Below are positions 52,092 to 61,412 of a stretch of DNA of 64,000 nucleotides, one piece after another; the first letter of the stretch is position 1, and every line of letters begins with the position of its first letter. A program made the translations under genes and the position numbers. The notes below the pieces were generated by a model that ran no database searches, was not told where the DNA came from, and saw only the letters and a list, made by a program, of their open reading frames with translations. Origin of the DNA: Methylobacterium gnaphalii (GTDB taxonomy: Bacteria > Pseudomonadota > Alphaproteobacteria > Rhizobiales > Beijerinckiaceae); contig NZ_BJZV01000017.1 of the NCBI RefSeq assembly GCF_007992215.1, forward strand, positions 33,551 through 97,550, read 5' to 3'.

Positions 52092-55000
52092 TCAGGCGGC
52101 CTTCCGGATCTCCACCGGAGCCCGCACGACCGGCACCGGTGGCGCACCTTCCCACTCGCTGTGCGGCGGGATGGTCTCGCCTTTCATGACGATGGTGAGG
52201 GGCCGCAGGCGCGCGAAGTCGCCGACCTTGGCGTCGTAGAGCACGGTGGCGAAGGAGCCGATCGAGACGCCGTTACCGATCTCGACGCGGCCAACCTTCA
52301 TGATGCGGTCCTCGTAGAGATGGGTCTGGGCGGCCGAGACGCGGTTGACGGTGACGTAGTCGCCGATCGTCACGCAGTCGAATTCGGTAACGTCCGTGGT
52401 GAACAGGCAGCAGCCCTTGCCGATCTTCACCCCGAAGAGCCTGAGCATCCAAGGCAGGAAGGGTGTGCCCATCATGTGCTCGAGCAGAACCTTGCCGGCG
52501 AGCCCCCAATAGGCCACCGCGATCGCCTCGGTGCGCATGGCGAACCACGACCACATCGGGCGCATGCCGGGCTTGTAGGTGCCCATGAGAGCCCATTTCA
52601 ACACGATTACCGCGGCCGTCTGGATAAAGGCGAAGGCGACGCTGAGCATCACGAAGCTGATCGCCAGCCCGGTCCAGTCCTCGGCGAGAATCGCCGGATA
52701 GAAGTAGAAGTCGATGCCGCAGACCGCGAGCGTGAGGTACAGCATCGGCGAGAACGAGGTCGAGAAGGCCTCGAATAGGCCGCGCCTCAGCTTCGGGCCG
52801 ATGCCGGGCTCGTAGGTCTTGCCGATCTGGCCGAGATCGACCCTCTGCCGGGTTGGCAGCTTGATCGGCGGCGAGCCGAACCAGGTATCGCCCGGTTGCA
52901 TCTCGGCGTTCGACGGCGCCTTCGACTTGATGCCGATCAGCACGTCCTCCGGCACCACGGCGCCCGGCTGCACCACGGCCTCGTTGCCGATGAAGACGCG
53001 TGCGCCGGTTTTCACGGGCTTGGTCTCGACCCAGCCGCGCACAATCTCCTCCTCGCCGATGATCACCTCGTCGGCCAGGAAGTTGTTGGCGCCGATATCG
53101 ACGATGTCGTAGCGGCCGGAGAGATTCGTCGAGATCTCCGAGCCCTTGCCCATCCGCGTGCCCATGATGCGGTACCAGGCCCGCATGTACACGGTGGCGA
53201 AGAGCGAGGAGAGCATCTCCAGCGTGACCTCGACAGCAAGCGTCAGGGTCCATTTGCGCAGGTAGAAGAGGGAGTGGACCGAGTACCGTTCCGTGCGCAG
53301 CCGCGGGATCAGCACCCACCGCATCAGCGCGATCAGCAGCACCGAGCTCGCCGTCATCAGCATGGCGGTGGGCCAGGTCAGGAGCGGCAGGTACCAGTGA
53401 TAGTCGATATCGGTGATGTCGCCGAGCGAGTCGCTGATCTGGTCGAAGACGAAGAAGGCCGGGAAGATCGGCAGCAAGCCGACTGACGGCACGATGGTGA
53501 CGAGTGCCAGATAGGCCGCGCCGAGCCAGAAGCGGCGAGCGGGCGAGGCCTCGGCCGGTTCCGGCAATTCCGAGATGTTCACCATGCCGACCTTGCGGCC
53601 CGGTGAGCCGTCCCAGGCCTCGGCCTCACCGATCTCGGTGCCCTCTGGGACGGTGGTCAGGTCGGCGAGCTGCGCGTAGTCGCCCAGCACCGTATTCGGC
53701 CCGAAGACGCAGGAAGCGCCGGTGACGACGTCGCGGCCGATCTCGACGGTGCCGATGACAAGTTCGTCGCCGATCACCTCGGCATTGGCCACGACGTTGT
53801 GGCCGCCGAGCGTTGCGCCCTCCCCGATCGTCAGCAGGTCCGGCGCGCCGACGACGAGTTCGGAGATCAGGGCATCCTTGCCGATCTTGGCGCCCATCAG
53901 GCGCAGGTACCAGGCGATGGCCGGTGAGCCCTGCAGCCACTTGATGTGCACCAGCGGCGCCAGCCGCGACACCAGCCACCAGCGGAAATAATACTGGCCC
54001 CAGAGTGGATAGCGCCCGGGCTTGGTCCGCCCGAGCACGATCCATTTCGCGGCGACCGCGATGAAGCCGGTGCCGAGGACGAGGCCGATATAGACCGCGA
54101 GCAGCACGCCGAGTTCTTCGAAGAAGCCGAGCCCGCCGCCGGTGAGCAGCAGGTAGGTCACGAAGATGCCAAGCCATTGCGAGGTCGCGAGCGCGATCAC
54201 GAAAGGCAGAGCGATGGCCTGTGCCAACCCGCAGAGCGCTCGGCGCAGCAGCGGTGGCGGACTGAAACTCAGGTCGCGCGCCGCGATCTCGGTGCCGACG
54301 CCGCCGAAGCGCGTGATCAGGTCGTCCGACATCGCCCGCAGGGTTCGATGCGCGTAGACGTCGCGGATCGTCATAGCCGCGAGAATGGGGGTGTCGCGCA
54401 CTGCACCGACAAAGCGCGCGGCGAGCAGCGAGTGGCCGCCGAGATCGGCGAAGAAATCCGCATTGAAGCTGATGGGCTGCTCACCGAAGGCCTTCTTTGC
54501 CGCCGCCAGCAGTGCCGCCTCCGTGGCGTTGGCCGGCTCTTCCTGCTCGCCCTCGACGATCGTCACCGTGAGCGGCGCCGCCTTCAGCACCTTGCGGTCG
54601 ACCTTGCCAGAGGTCAGCCGCGGCAGCGTCTCCACGGTCTCGAAATGGCCCGGCACCATGTAGGGCGGTAGTTGCGCGGCAAGCGATTTGCGCAGCGCGG
54701 CCGGATCGACCGTGGCATCGCGCTCGGGGACCACGAAGGCAACGAGACGCTCGACGCCGTCGTCGTTGCGCACGACAACAGCGGCCTGATTGATGCCCGG
54801 CTCGGCTCGCACCCGCGTCTCGATCTCGCCGAGCTCGACGCGGAAGCCGCGGATCTTGACCTGGTCGTCGATGCGACCGTGGAAGGCGATACGGCCCTCG
54901 GCATCCAGCGAAACCGCATCACCCGAGCGGTAGAGCACCGGATCGTTGCCGCCCGCGGCGAAGGGATTGGCGATGAACTTTTCCGCCGTCAGCTCTGGGC

Positions 55001-56177
55001 GCTGCAGGTAGCCCTTGGCGACGCCCGGGCCGCCGATCAGCAATTCGCCTTGCTGACCAGGTCCGAGCAGGTTCAGCGCCTCGTCGGCGACGTAGATCGT
55101 ATAGTTCGGGATCGGGCCGCCAATGGTCACCGGCTCGCCGGGCCGCATCTCGGCGGCGGTGGCGACCACCGTCGCCTCGGTGGGGCCATAGGTATTGAAG
55201 AGCTGGCGCCCGTTCACCGCCCAGCGGCCGACCAGCGGCTCAGGCAGTGCCTCGCCGCCGAGCAGAACCAGCCTGACCTTCGGCAGGTCGCCCGGGATCA
55301 TGGCGAGCAGCGTCGGCACCGTGTCGAGCACCGTGACGCCGGCCTCGGCGATGATGCCGGGCAGGCTCTCGACGTCACCCATCATGGTGGGCGTGGCGAC
55401 GAAGAGCGTCGCGCCGACGAGGTAGGGAACCCAGATCTCCTCCATCGACAGATCGAAGGCGACGCTTGCCCCCTGGAAGACGACGTCGTCCGCGCGCATG
55501 CCGTAGAGCGCGTTCCCCGCGCGCAGGAAGTGGCAGATATTGGCGTGACTGATGACGATGCCCTTGGGCACGCCGGTCGAGCCCGAGGTGTAAATCAGGT
55601 AGGCAGGGTGCTGCGGGGTCAAGCGCAGGGCCTTGAGGTCCGGGGCGGGAGCCCCCTCCGGCACGGCACGCAGCAGGGTCTCGGTGGTGACGATGGGTGC
55701 CACGTCGGGCGCACCCGGTTTCAAGGCCTCCGAAACGAGCAGTGCCTTGGCCTCTGCATCCTTGAGGCAGACCGCGACGCGATCCGCGGGAGCTTCAGCG
55801 TCGAAGGGCAGCCAGGCAGCGCCGGATTTGGTGATGCCGATCTGGGCAATCAGCAACTCGGGCCCGCGCGCCATCCAAAGCCCGACCACGGAGCCCGGGC
55901 CGATGCCGCGATTGGCCAAAGCCGCCGCGACCGCGTCGGAGCGGGCATCGACCTCGGCATAGGTCAGGGCCGGATAGCGGTTGCCGGCGCTGCCGGCGGC
56001 GCCATCGATCAGGCAAGGGTGGTCCGGACGAGCCTCAGCGCTCGCGCGAAAGATGTCGGCAAGCACTTCGTCACGGATGAATTCAGGGCGGGTTTCGCCA
56101 TGCATGACGGCCTTGCCGACGAGTCCGTCGGGCACCGTGCCGTGGCGTGCCGTGCTCGTCTCGGCGAGTGTGCTCAT
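52092..56177 (-). CDS. Pls/PosA-type non-ribosomal peptide synthetase-like protein
   Basis: A 1361-residue single-module enzyme. An adenylation domain (about 30-520) has YLIYTSGSTGVPKGIVISHA (A3, about 190-205), NTYGPTEATVVATA (A5), LYRSGDAVSL (A7), VKIRGFRVELGEIETRVRAE (A8) and LTSGKVDRKVLKAA (A10). A carrier domain holds the phosphopantetheine Ser583 in FFADLGGHSLLAARFVG. The last about 730 residues have about six membrane helices alternating with left-handed beta-helix (hexapeptide) segments such as IGEGATLGGHNVVANAEVIG. This is the plan of the C-terminal domain of epsilon-poly-lysine synthetase-like proteins (TIGR02353). There is no condensation or thioesterase domain. The amino acid used and the product are unknown. 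Confidence 0.9.
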   Translation of the reverse strand: MSTLAETSTARHGTVPDGLVGKAVMHGETRPEFIRDEVLADIFRASAEARPDHPCLIDGAAGSAGNRYPALTYAEVDARSDAVAAALANRGIGPGSVVGLWMARGPELLIAQIGITKSGAAWLPFDAEAPADRVAVCLKDAEAKALLVSEALKPGAPDVAPIVTTETLLRAVPEGAPAPDLKALRLTPQHPAYLIYTSGSTGVPKGIVISHANICHFLRAGNALYGMRADDVVFQGASVAFDLSMEEIWVPYLVGATLFVATPTMMGDVESLPGIIAEAGVTVLDTVPTLLAMIPGDLPKVRLVLLGGEALPEPLVGRWAVNGRQLFNTYGPTEATVVATAAEMRPGEPVTIGGPIPNYTIYVADEALNLLGPGQQGELLIGGPGVAKGYLQRPELTAEKFIANPFAAGGNDPVLYRSGDAVSLDAEGRIAFHGRIDDQVKIRGFRVELGEIETRVRAEPGINQAAVVVRNDDGVERLVAFVVPERDATVDPAALRKSLAAQLPPYMVPGHFETVETLPRLTSGKVDRKVLKAAPLTVTIVEGEQEEPANATEAALLAAAKKAFGEQPISFNADFFADLGGHSLLAARFVGAVRDTPILAAMTIRDVYAHRTLRAMSDDLITRFGGVGTEIAARDLSFSPPPLLRRALCGLAQAIALPFVIALATSQWLGIFVTYLLLTGGGLGFFEELGVLLAVYIGLVLGTGFIAVAAKWIVLGRTKPGRYPLWGQYYFRWWLVSRLAPLVHIKWLQGSPAIAWYLRLMGAKIGKDALISELVVGAPDLLTIGEGATLGGHNVVANAEVIGDELVIGTVEIGRDVVTGASCVFGPNTVLGDYAQLADLTTVPEGTEIGEAEAWDGSPGRKVGMVNISELPEPAEASPARRFWLGAAYLALVTIVPSVGLLPIFPAFFVFDQISDSLGDITDIDYHWYLPLLTWPTAMLMTASSVLLIALMRWVLIPRLRTERYSVHSLFYLRKWTLTLAVEVTLEMLSSLFATVYMRAWYRIMGTRMGKGSEISTNLSGRYDIVDIGANNFLADEVIIGEEEIVRGWVETKPVKTGARVFIGNEAVVQPGAVVPEDVLIGIKSKAPSNAEMQPGDTWFGSPPIKLPTRQRVDLGQIGKTYEPGIGPKLRRGLFEAFSTSFSPMLYLTLAVCGIDFYFYPAILAEDWTGLAISFVMLSVAFAFIQTAAVIVLKWALMGTYKPGMRPMWSWFAMRTEAIAVAYWGLAGKVLLEHMMGTPFLPWMLRLFGVKIGKGCCLFTTDVTEFDCVTIGDYVTVNRVSAAQTHLYEDRIMKVGRVEIGNGVSIGSFATVLYDAKVGDFARLRPLTIVMKGETIPPHSEWEGAPPVPVVRAPVEIRKAA

Positions 56178-56356
56178 CCGAACTTCCGTCCCCGTCAGGG
56201 ACCGGCCCTCTGGTCTTGGATCGGCTCGGCGACGCTTGGCCGACGCTCGGGGCCGTTTTGCGACCGGACCCTGCCCTCACGAAGGCGTGAACCTCGTAAG
56301 CGTCGCCTAGCACGGTTCCATGCCGCGCTTGAACCGGGTTTGAATAGCGGATGGCC

Positions 56357-56953
56357 TCAGGCCCAGCGCCAGCCATCCGGCTCGATGACCAGGATTTTGC
56401 CCTGGCGGATGCCGAGACGCACGGCGGCGTAGGTATCGAGATGGCCGAGTGCCACCAGGGCTGCGCGAGCGACACCACCATGGGCGACGATCACTGCGGG
56501 GCCCTCGAACTCGGCGAGCATTGCGCCGACCCGCCCTGCGAGCATGGCATAGCTCTCCGCACCCACACCCTTCGGCTGGTAATTCCAACGGTCGCGGTCG
56601 CGCGCGGCCGCGCCGGAGGGATCCCAGCGCCGGATCTCCGCCCAGGTTGAGCCTTCCCAGGCACCGAAGCCGATTTCCATCAGCCGCGGATCGGTCCGGT
56701 ACTGATCCGGGGGAAGATCCAACGTCGCGCGCAGAGTCTCCATGGTTCGGCGGGTGCGCAGGAGCGGGCTTGATACGAATGCGGCCGCGGCCAGCCTCGG
56801 GCCGGCCACCGCACGCAGGCGCGCTCCGGCTTCCGCCGCCTGGGCGAGCCCAGTCGCGTTGAGGTCGATATCGCGCTGGCCCTGAAGCCGTCTCTGCGCA
56901 TTCCAGTCGGTCTGGCCGTGACGAACGAACCAGATCGCCGATCTCGGCTTCAC
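56357..56953 (-). CDS. Histidine phosphatase family protein
   Basis: A 198-residue phosphoglycerate mutase-like phosphatase. The start is GTG at 56953. The catalytic motif is WFVRHGQTDWNAQRRLQGQ (RHG, with the His phosphorylated), the second His in VIVAHGGVARAALVALG, and Glu in LMEIGFGAWEGSTW. SSPLLRTRRTMETLRATLDL carries the second Arg. The role is likely a small-molecule phosphatase. It is 179 bases upstream of the Pls-like gene on the same strand. Confidence 0.92.
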   Translation of the reverse strand: MKPRSAIWFVRHGQTDWNAQRRLQGQRDIDLNATGLAQAAEAGARLRAVAGPRLAAAAFVSSPLLRTRRTMETLRATLDLPPDQYRTDPRLMEIGFGAWEGSTWAEIRRWDPSGAAARDRDRWNYQPKGVGAESYAMLAGRVGAMLAEFEGPAVIVAHGGVARAALVALGHLDTYAAVRLGIRQGKILVIEPDGWRWA

Positions 56954-57083
56954 GCCACCGTTCCGATACTCTTCGACGCGTGCCTCGGCGCGTCGTGCCG
57001 CTTCTTAACCTGGATCATAGCGTCTCGGTTAGGTAGCGTGACTCGATTGCATTTCGAAACCTTGCCAAGGCACGACTGTCCGC

Positions 57084-58088
57084 ATGACAAAGAAGCAGGG
57101 CAAGCATCACGATGCCGCGAACGGGCAGAAAGACTCTGCCAAAGCGTCGCAGGATGCAGCGCGCGGTGCAGGGCTTGTTGGCGGCCATCCGCCCTCCTCC
57201 GCCGAATGGGCGCGCGGCGCTGAGGCGCTTGCGGAAACGGCCCCGGCGCTCATCGGCGGCTACGCCCCGACGGTGCCGCGGCCCGCGCCCGGCATCGTCA
57301 TGGTCGAGCCTGGCAAGACGGTCAGCCTCGCCGCGATCGACGCGAGCACCGATGGCGGGTTCGACAAGGATGCCGCCAAGGAACTGCTGAGGGCGGAACG
57401 CACACGCATCAAGGCTCTGCAGGAGCGTCTCTACGCTGAGCACAAGCGCAGCCTGCTCATTGTGTTCCAGGCGATCGATACCGGCGGCAAGGACGGCACC
57501 ATCCGCAACGTCTTCGAGGGCGTGAACCCGCAGGGCTGCCGGGTCTGGTCGTTCAAGGTGCCGAGCGCTGAGGAACTCGATCAGGACTTCCTCTGGCGCT
57601 ACCATCTGCGCACGCCCGGCCGCGGTATGATCGGCGTGTTCAACCGCAGCCATTACGAGGACGTGCTCGTGGTGCGGGTCAAGGATCTCGTGCCCGAGCC
57701 TGTCTGGCGTGAGCGCTACGGCCTGATCAATGGTTTCGAACGCCTCCTCACGGCCTCCGGCACCACGGTGCTCAAATTCTTCCTGCACATCTCGAAGGAC
57801 GAGCAGAAGAAGCGTCTGGAGGCGCGTATCGCCGAGACGGAGAAGCACTGGAAGTTCGACCCGGCCGATCTCGTCGAGCGCAAGAGTTGGGACGCCTACC
57901 AGGGCGCTTTCCAGGATGCCCTGTCGCGCTGCTCGACGCCCTACGCGCCCTGGCTCGTGGTGCCGGCCAATCGCAAATGGTACCGCAACATCGTCGTCGC
58001 CCGCACCATCGCCGACACGCTTCAGGCGATGGACCCCCAGTTCCCCGAAGCCAGAGCAGGCATCTCAGGATTGCGCGTGGACGACTGA
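57084..58088 (+). CDS. Polyphosphate kinase 2 family protein
   Basis: A PPK2-family phosphotransferase that uses polyphosphate to phosphorylate nucleotides. Walker A is FQAIDTGGKDGTIRNVFEGV, followed by VWSFKVPSAEELDQDFLWRY, the FNRSHYEDVLVVRVKDL Walker B-type region, and KFFLHISKDEQKKRLEARI with NRKWYRNIVVARTIADTL near the end. It has 334 residues. The first about 80 residues are a low-complexity Ala/Lys/Gln-rich extension (TKKQGKHHDAANGQKDSAKA). The nucleotide (NDP or NMP) cannot be told by eye. Confidence 0.92.
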   Translation: MTKKQGKHHDAANGQKDSAKASQDAARGAGLVGGHPPSSAEWARGAEALAETAPALIGGYAPTVPRPAPGIVMVEPGKTVSLAAIDASTDGGFDKDAAKELLRAERTRIKALQERLYAEHKRSLLIVFQAIDTGGKDGTIRNVFEGVNPQGCRVWSFKVPSAEELDQDFLWRYHLRTPGRGMIGVFNRSHYEDVLVVRVKDLVPEPVWRERYGLINGFERLLTASGTTVLKFFLHISKDEQKKRLEARIAETEKHWKFDPADLVERKSWDAYQGAFQDALSRCSTPYAPWLVVPANRKWYRNIVVARTIADTLQAMDPQFPEARAGISGLRVDD

Positions 58089-58219
58089 GCGGCCGCTCGA
58101 GACAGATCGACAGGGCCGCGCTGGAACCGCTGTCGACATCCCGGTGGCCGCTCGTCGCCCAGCAGCTTGAGCGCGAGGCGGTTGGCGATTGGACCCCCCG
58201 CCGCGAAGGCTAGATGCGC

Positions 58220-59041
58220 TCAGTCCTTGTCGAGCGACAGGTCGGGGGCTTCAGGGTTCTTCATGCCGACGACGTGGTAGCCAGCATCGACGTGCAGGAT
58301 CTCGCCGGTCATGCCGCGCGACATGTCGGAGACAAGATAAGCGGCCGTCTCGCCGACCTCGTCGATGGTCACGGTCCGACGCAGCGGCGCGTTGTACTCG
58401 TTCCACTTGAGGATGTAGCGGAAGTCGCCGATGCCCGACGCTGCTAGCGTCTTGATCGGACCGGCCGAGATCGCGTTGACCCGGATGTTCGAGGGTCCAA
58501 GATCGGCAGCGAGGTAGCGCACGGAGGCTTCGAGCGCGGCCTTGGCGACACCCATGACGTTGTAATGCGGCATCCACTTCTCGGCGCCGTAATACGTCAG
58601 GGTCAGCAGGGAGCCGCCATTCTTCATCAGCTTCTCGGCGCGCTGGGCAACGGCCGTGAACGAGTAGCAGGAGATCAGCAGCGACTTGGTGAAGTTCCCT
58701 TCCGAGGTCTCGACGTAGCGGCCGGTCAGCTCGTCCTTGTCGGAGAAGGCGATGCAGTGGACGACGAAGTCGAGACCCTCCGGGAAGACCTCGCCGGCAC
58801 GCGCGAAGACGTCGTCGATCGAGGCCGGGTCGGTAACGTCGCAATGACCGACGACGTGCGCGTCGAGCTCTTTTGCCAGCGGCTCGACGCGCTTCTTGAG
58901 TGCGTCGCCTTGGTAGGTGAAGGCGAGCTTGGCACCGTGCGCCGCAGCGCTCTTGGCGATGCCCCAGGCGATCGATCGGTTGTTGGCTACCCCGAGCACC
59001 AGCCCGTTCTTGCCAGCCAGCAAACCGGTTCCGTCCGACAT
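58220..59041 (-). CDS. fabI: Enoyl-[acyl-carrier-protein] reductase (NADH) FabI
   Basis: Reduces enoyl-ACP in the last step of each fatty-acid elongation round; the target of triclosan. ATG at 59041 (MSDGTGLLAGKNGLVLGVAN) is chosen, with AAGGTGGG upstream. It has GVANNRSIAWGIAKSAAAHG (NADH), the active YYGAEKWMPHYNVMGVAKAA (Tyr-x6-Lys) and SAGPIKTLAASGI. It has 273 residues. The DnaJ-like gene upstream ends 118 bases before it. Confidence 0.96.
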   Translation of the reverse strand: MSDGTGLLAGKNGLVLGVANNRSIAWGIAKSAAAHGAKLAFTYQGDALKKRVEPLAKELDAHVVGHCDVTDPASIDDVFARAGEVFPEGLDFVVHCIAFSDKDELTGRYVETSEGNFTKSLLISCYSFTAVAQRAEKLMKNGGSLLTLTYYGAEKWMPHYNVMGVAKAALEASVRYLAADLGPSNIRVNAISAGPIKTLAASGIGDFRYILKWNEYNAPLRRTVTIDEVGETAAYLVSDMSRGMTGEILHVDAGYHVVGMKNPEAPDLSLDKD

Positions 59042-59159
59042 GACCCACCTTGACCTTAGGACCGCACGTTCCGCCCGACCCACGGGACGGCCATGCGGCC
59101 GGCATCCTTAGCGGACGCCCGGCGTAGGGGAAAGCCTTGTGCGCAGTGCAGTGCGGGTC

Positions 59160-60068
59160 TCAGGCCGTGCCGGCCTTCGCCTCGCGCCGGCGCCGCGCGT
59201 AGTCGGCGAGCGCGTCTTCGTCGTCTGCCGGTAGAACGATGGCGGTGGTGGCGATGAGATCGCCTCGGCTGCCATCCTTCTTCGGTAGCCCCTTGCCCCG
59301 CAGGCGGAAGGAGCGGCCGGAGCTGGTCATGGCCGGGATCTTCATCTCGACGGCTCCGGTCAGAGTCGGCACACGCAGCCCGCCTCCGAGCACCGCATCC
59401 TCCAGGGGAAGCTCGACGGTGACGCGCAGATCCGCACCGTCGACCTTGAAGCGGTCGTGCGGCTTGACGCGGATGGTGAGAAGGGCATCGCCCGGCTCCG
59501 AGCGAGGGCCGCCCTGTCCGCCGAGGCCGCGCAGCCGGATGGTCTGACCGTCGACAACGCCCTTAGGAATCATCACGTCGACGCCGCGTCCGCCTGGCAG
59601 GATCAGGCGCAGCTTCTCGTCCGCCGCGATCTGCTCAAGGGTTACTGCGAGTTCGGCCTGGACGTCCTCACCCCGCATCGGTCCCCGCCCCGGCCCGGCT
59701 CCGCTCGCGCGAAAGGCCTCTCCGAACAGCGAGGAGAAGATGTCCTCACCCATGCCGCCGCGAGCGCGCTGCATATGCTCGAAATCGAAGCCGCCACCGC
59801 CGCGTCCACCGCCGAAGCCGGAAAAGCCTTCGAAGCCGGTGGCGTGCGGCTTGCCCTCGGCATCGATCTCGCCGCGATCGAATTGAGCGCGCTTTTCCTT
59901 ATCGCCCACCACCTCGTAGGCGGTGTTCGCCTCGGCAAACCGCTCCTTGGCCTTTGGATCCTTGTTCGAGTCGGGATGGTAGGCTTTGGCGAGCTTCCGG
60001 AAGGCTTTCTTGATCTCTGCCTCACTCGCGCCCTTCGGCACGCCAAGCACGTCGTAGGGGTTTCGCAT
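59160..60068 (-). CDS. DnaJ C-terminal domain-containing protein (CbpA-like)
   Basis: A J-domain co-chaperone of the CbpA type. The J domain is [20 protein letters not shown] with the HPD in [14 protein letters not shown] Gly/Phe-rich stretch ([20 protein letters not shown]) follows. There is no zinc finger. The C-terminal substrate-binding domains include [40 protein letters not shown] and [16 protein letters not shown]. It has 302 residues. It is cotranscribed with fabI in orientation (minus strand). Confidence 0.93.
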   Translation of the reverse strand: MRNPYDVLGVPKGASEAEIKKAFRKLAKAYHPDSNKDPKAKERFAEANTAYEVVGDKEKRAQFDRGEIDAEGKPHATGFEGFSGFGGGRGGGGFDFEHMQRARGGMGEDIFSSLFGEAFRASGAGPGRGPMRGEDVQAELAVTLEQIAADEKLRLILPGGRGVDVMIPKGVVDGQTIRLRGLGGQGGPRSEPGDALLTIRVKPHDRFKVDGADLRVTVELPLEDAVLGGGLRVPTLTGAVEMKIPAMTSSGRSFRLRGKGLPKKDGSRGDLIATTAIVLPADDEDALADYARRRREAKAGTA

Positions 60069-60182
60069 CCAGGGTCTTGTCCAAGCGCAATCTGGCCGTA
60101 CGGATACGGCCTCGTGGTCAGCCGTACAACGTGGGTGGTACGTGGCGGATGTGCAACGGCCTTCGCGGGTGACGAGGCGAGG

Positions 60183-60665
60183 TCAAGTGGTGGCGGGCTT
60201 GGCAGCGCTCTTGAGGCGCTTCAGCTCCCAGTTGCCGCCCGACGGCTTGCACCCTGTGCCACGCACGAAGCGGCTCGTCGCCGGCGCGATCACGGAGGCG
60301 AGGAAGTCACGGCAGATCTCGTCATTGTCGACGTAAGGCAGGCCAGTGGGATTCACCGAGCCGCGCATAGCGGTGTCGGGATTTTCCCACTTCACCGGCT
60401 TGCCGTTGCCTTGCGGATCGAGCGCCACGGCGAGGGCGGCGTGAGCCCGACGCCAGTCCTCATCGCCGAGATCCTTGCCGAATGTGGTGGGAGCCTTGGT
60501 GATGCTACCCGTGCTGACGGGCTCGCGGGCGGGGTCATCCTTCTGCTCGGCCTGGAACGAAAGGATCGGTCCGCTGCAGCCGCACAGGCTCGAGACGATC
60601 AGGCTCGACACTACCAGCGCGGCCGGTCTCCAACCTGCTGGGGTTTTACACTCGCGAAAACGCAT
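60183..60665 (-). CDS. RT0821/Lpp0805 family surface (lipo)protein
   Basis: ATG at 60665 gives MRFRECKTPAGWRPAALVVS then SLIVSSLCGCSGPI; a lipobox (LCGC) suggests a lipoprotein. The mature part has AHAALAVALDPQGNGKPVKW and ENPDTAMRGSVNPTGLPYVD, the DPQGNG...W.NP...G.V.P pattern of RT0821/Lpp0805 (17 kDa antigen-like) proteins, then NDEICRDFLASVIAPATSRF and a Cys near the end. It has 160 residues. Outer-membrane surface likely, function unknown. It lies on the minus strand and is divergent from pdxH. Confidence 0.78.
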   Translation of the reverse strand: MRFRECKTPAGWRPAALVVSSLIVSSLCGCSGPILSFQAEQKDDPAREPVSTGSITKAPTTFGKDLGDEDWRRAHAALAVALDPQGNGKPVKWENPDTAMRGSVNPTGLPYVDNDEICRDFLASVIAPATSRFVRGTGCKPSGGNWELKRLKSAAKPATT

Positions 60666-60755
60666 TAAACCTGAACTCGCCACACCCCGTGACCGACGCT
60701 TCGGCGCTCCACGTCGGTGCCCCCCGACCCGGATGTCACGACAGAGGAGTAGAGC

Positions 60756-61382
60756 GTGGATCGGTTAAGAGACGGTGAGCCCGGTCTGCCTGCGGACTTC
60801 ACTCTGGCGCGAGATCCCTGGGAGCTGTTTTCCGCGTGGATGGCCGAGGCCGAGGCCGCGGAGCCTGCCGATCCGAACGCGATGCAGCTCGCAACGGTCG
60901 ATGCCGACGGCCTGCCGGACGTGCGCACGGTCCTTCTGAAGGGAGCGGACGAGGGCGGGCTGGTCTTCTACACCAATCTCGGATCGGCGAAGGGTGAGCA
61001 GCTTGCCCGCAATCCACAAGCTGCCGTGGTCTTCTACTGGAAGTCGCTGGGCCGGCAGGTGCGGGCGCGCGGGCCGGTGAGCCCGGTTACGGCGGAGGAG
61101 GCGGATGCCTATTTCGCCAGCCGCCGCCGCGAGAGCCGTCTCGGCGCCATCGCCAGCCGGCAGTCACGGCCGCTCGCTGACCGGCCGACGCTGATCGCTG
61201 CGGTCGACGCGCTCTCGGAGAAATATGGCGACGGCCCAATTCCGCGCCCGGAGACATGGTCGGGTTTTCGCCTCGCACCCGTCCAGATGGAGTTCTGGCA
61301 GAATGGTGAGTTTCGCCTTCACGACCGGGTGAGGTTCACGCGAGAAAGCGAGGGCTGGGGTCGCGCGCGGCTCTATCCCTGA
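60756..61382 (+). CDS. pdxH: Pyridoxamine 5'-phosphate oxidase
   Basis: An FMN oxidase that makes pyridoxal 5'-phosphate. The start is GTG at 60756 with AGAGGAG upstream. It has QLATVDADGLPDVRTVLLKG, YTNLGSAKGEQLARNPQAAV, FYWKSLGRQVRARGPV, the RESRLGAIASRQSRPL segment, and PETWSGFRLAPVQMEFWQNG. It ends VRFTRESEGWGRARLYP. It has 208 residues, standard. Monocistronic or with pirin 30 bases downstream. Confidence 0.96.
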   Translation: MDRLRDGEPGLPADFTLARDPWELFSAWMAEAEAAEPADPNAMQLATVDADGLPDVRTVLLKGADEGGLVFYTNLGSAKGEQLARNPQAAVVFYWKSLGRQVRARGPVSPVTAEEADAYFASRRRESRLGAIASRQSRPLADRPTLIAAVDALSEKYGDGPIPRPETWSGFRLAPVQMEFWQNGEFRLHDRVRFTRESEGWGRARLYP

Positions 61383-61412
61383 GGCCTGCGGCCGTAAGAG
61401 CGAGGTGACGCG

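Noticed and set aside
54672..56432. Open frame of 586 codons opposite the Pls-like gene
   Set aside because: Antisense to an enzyme with intact adenylation motifs. No ribosome site or domain.
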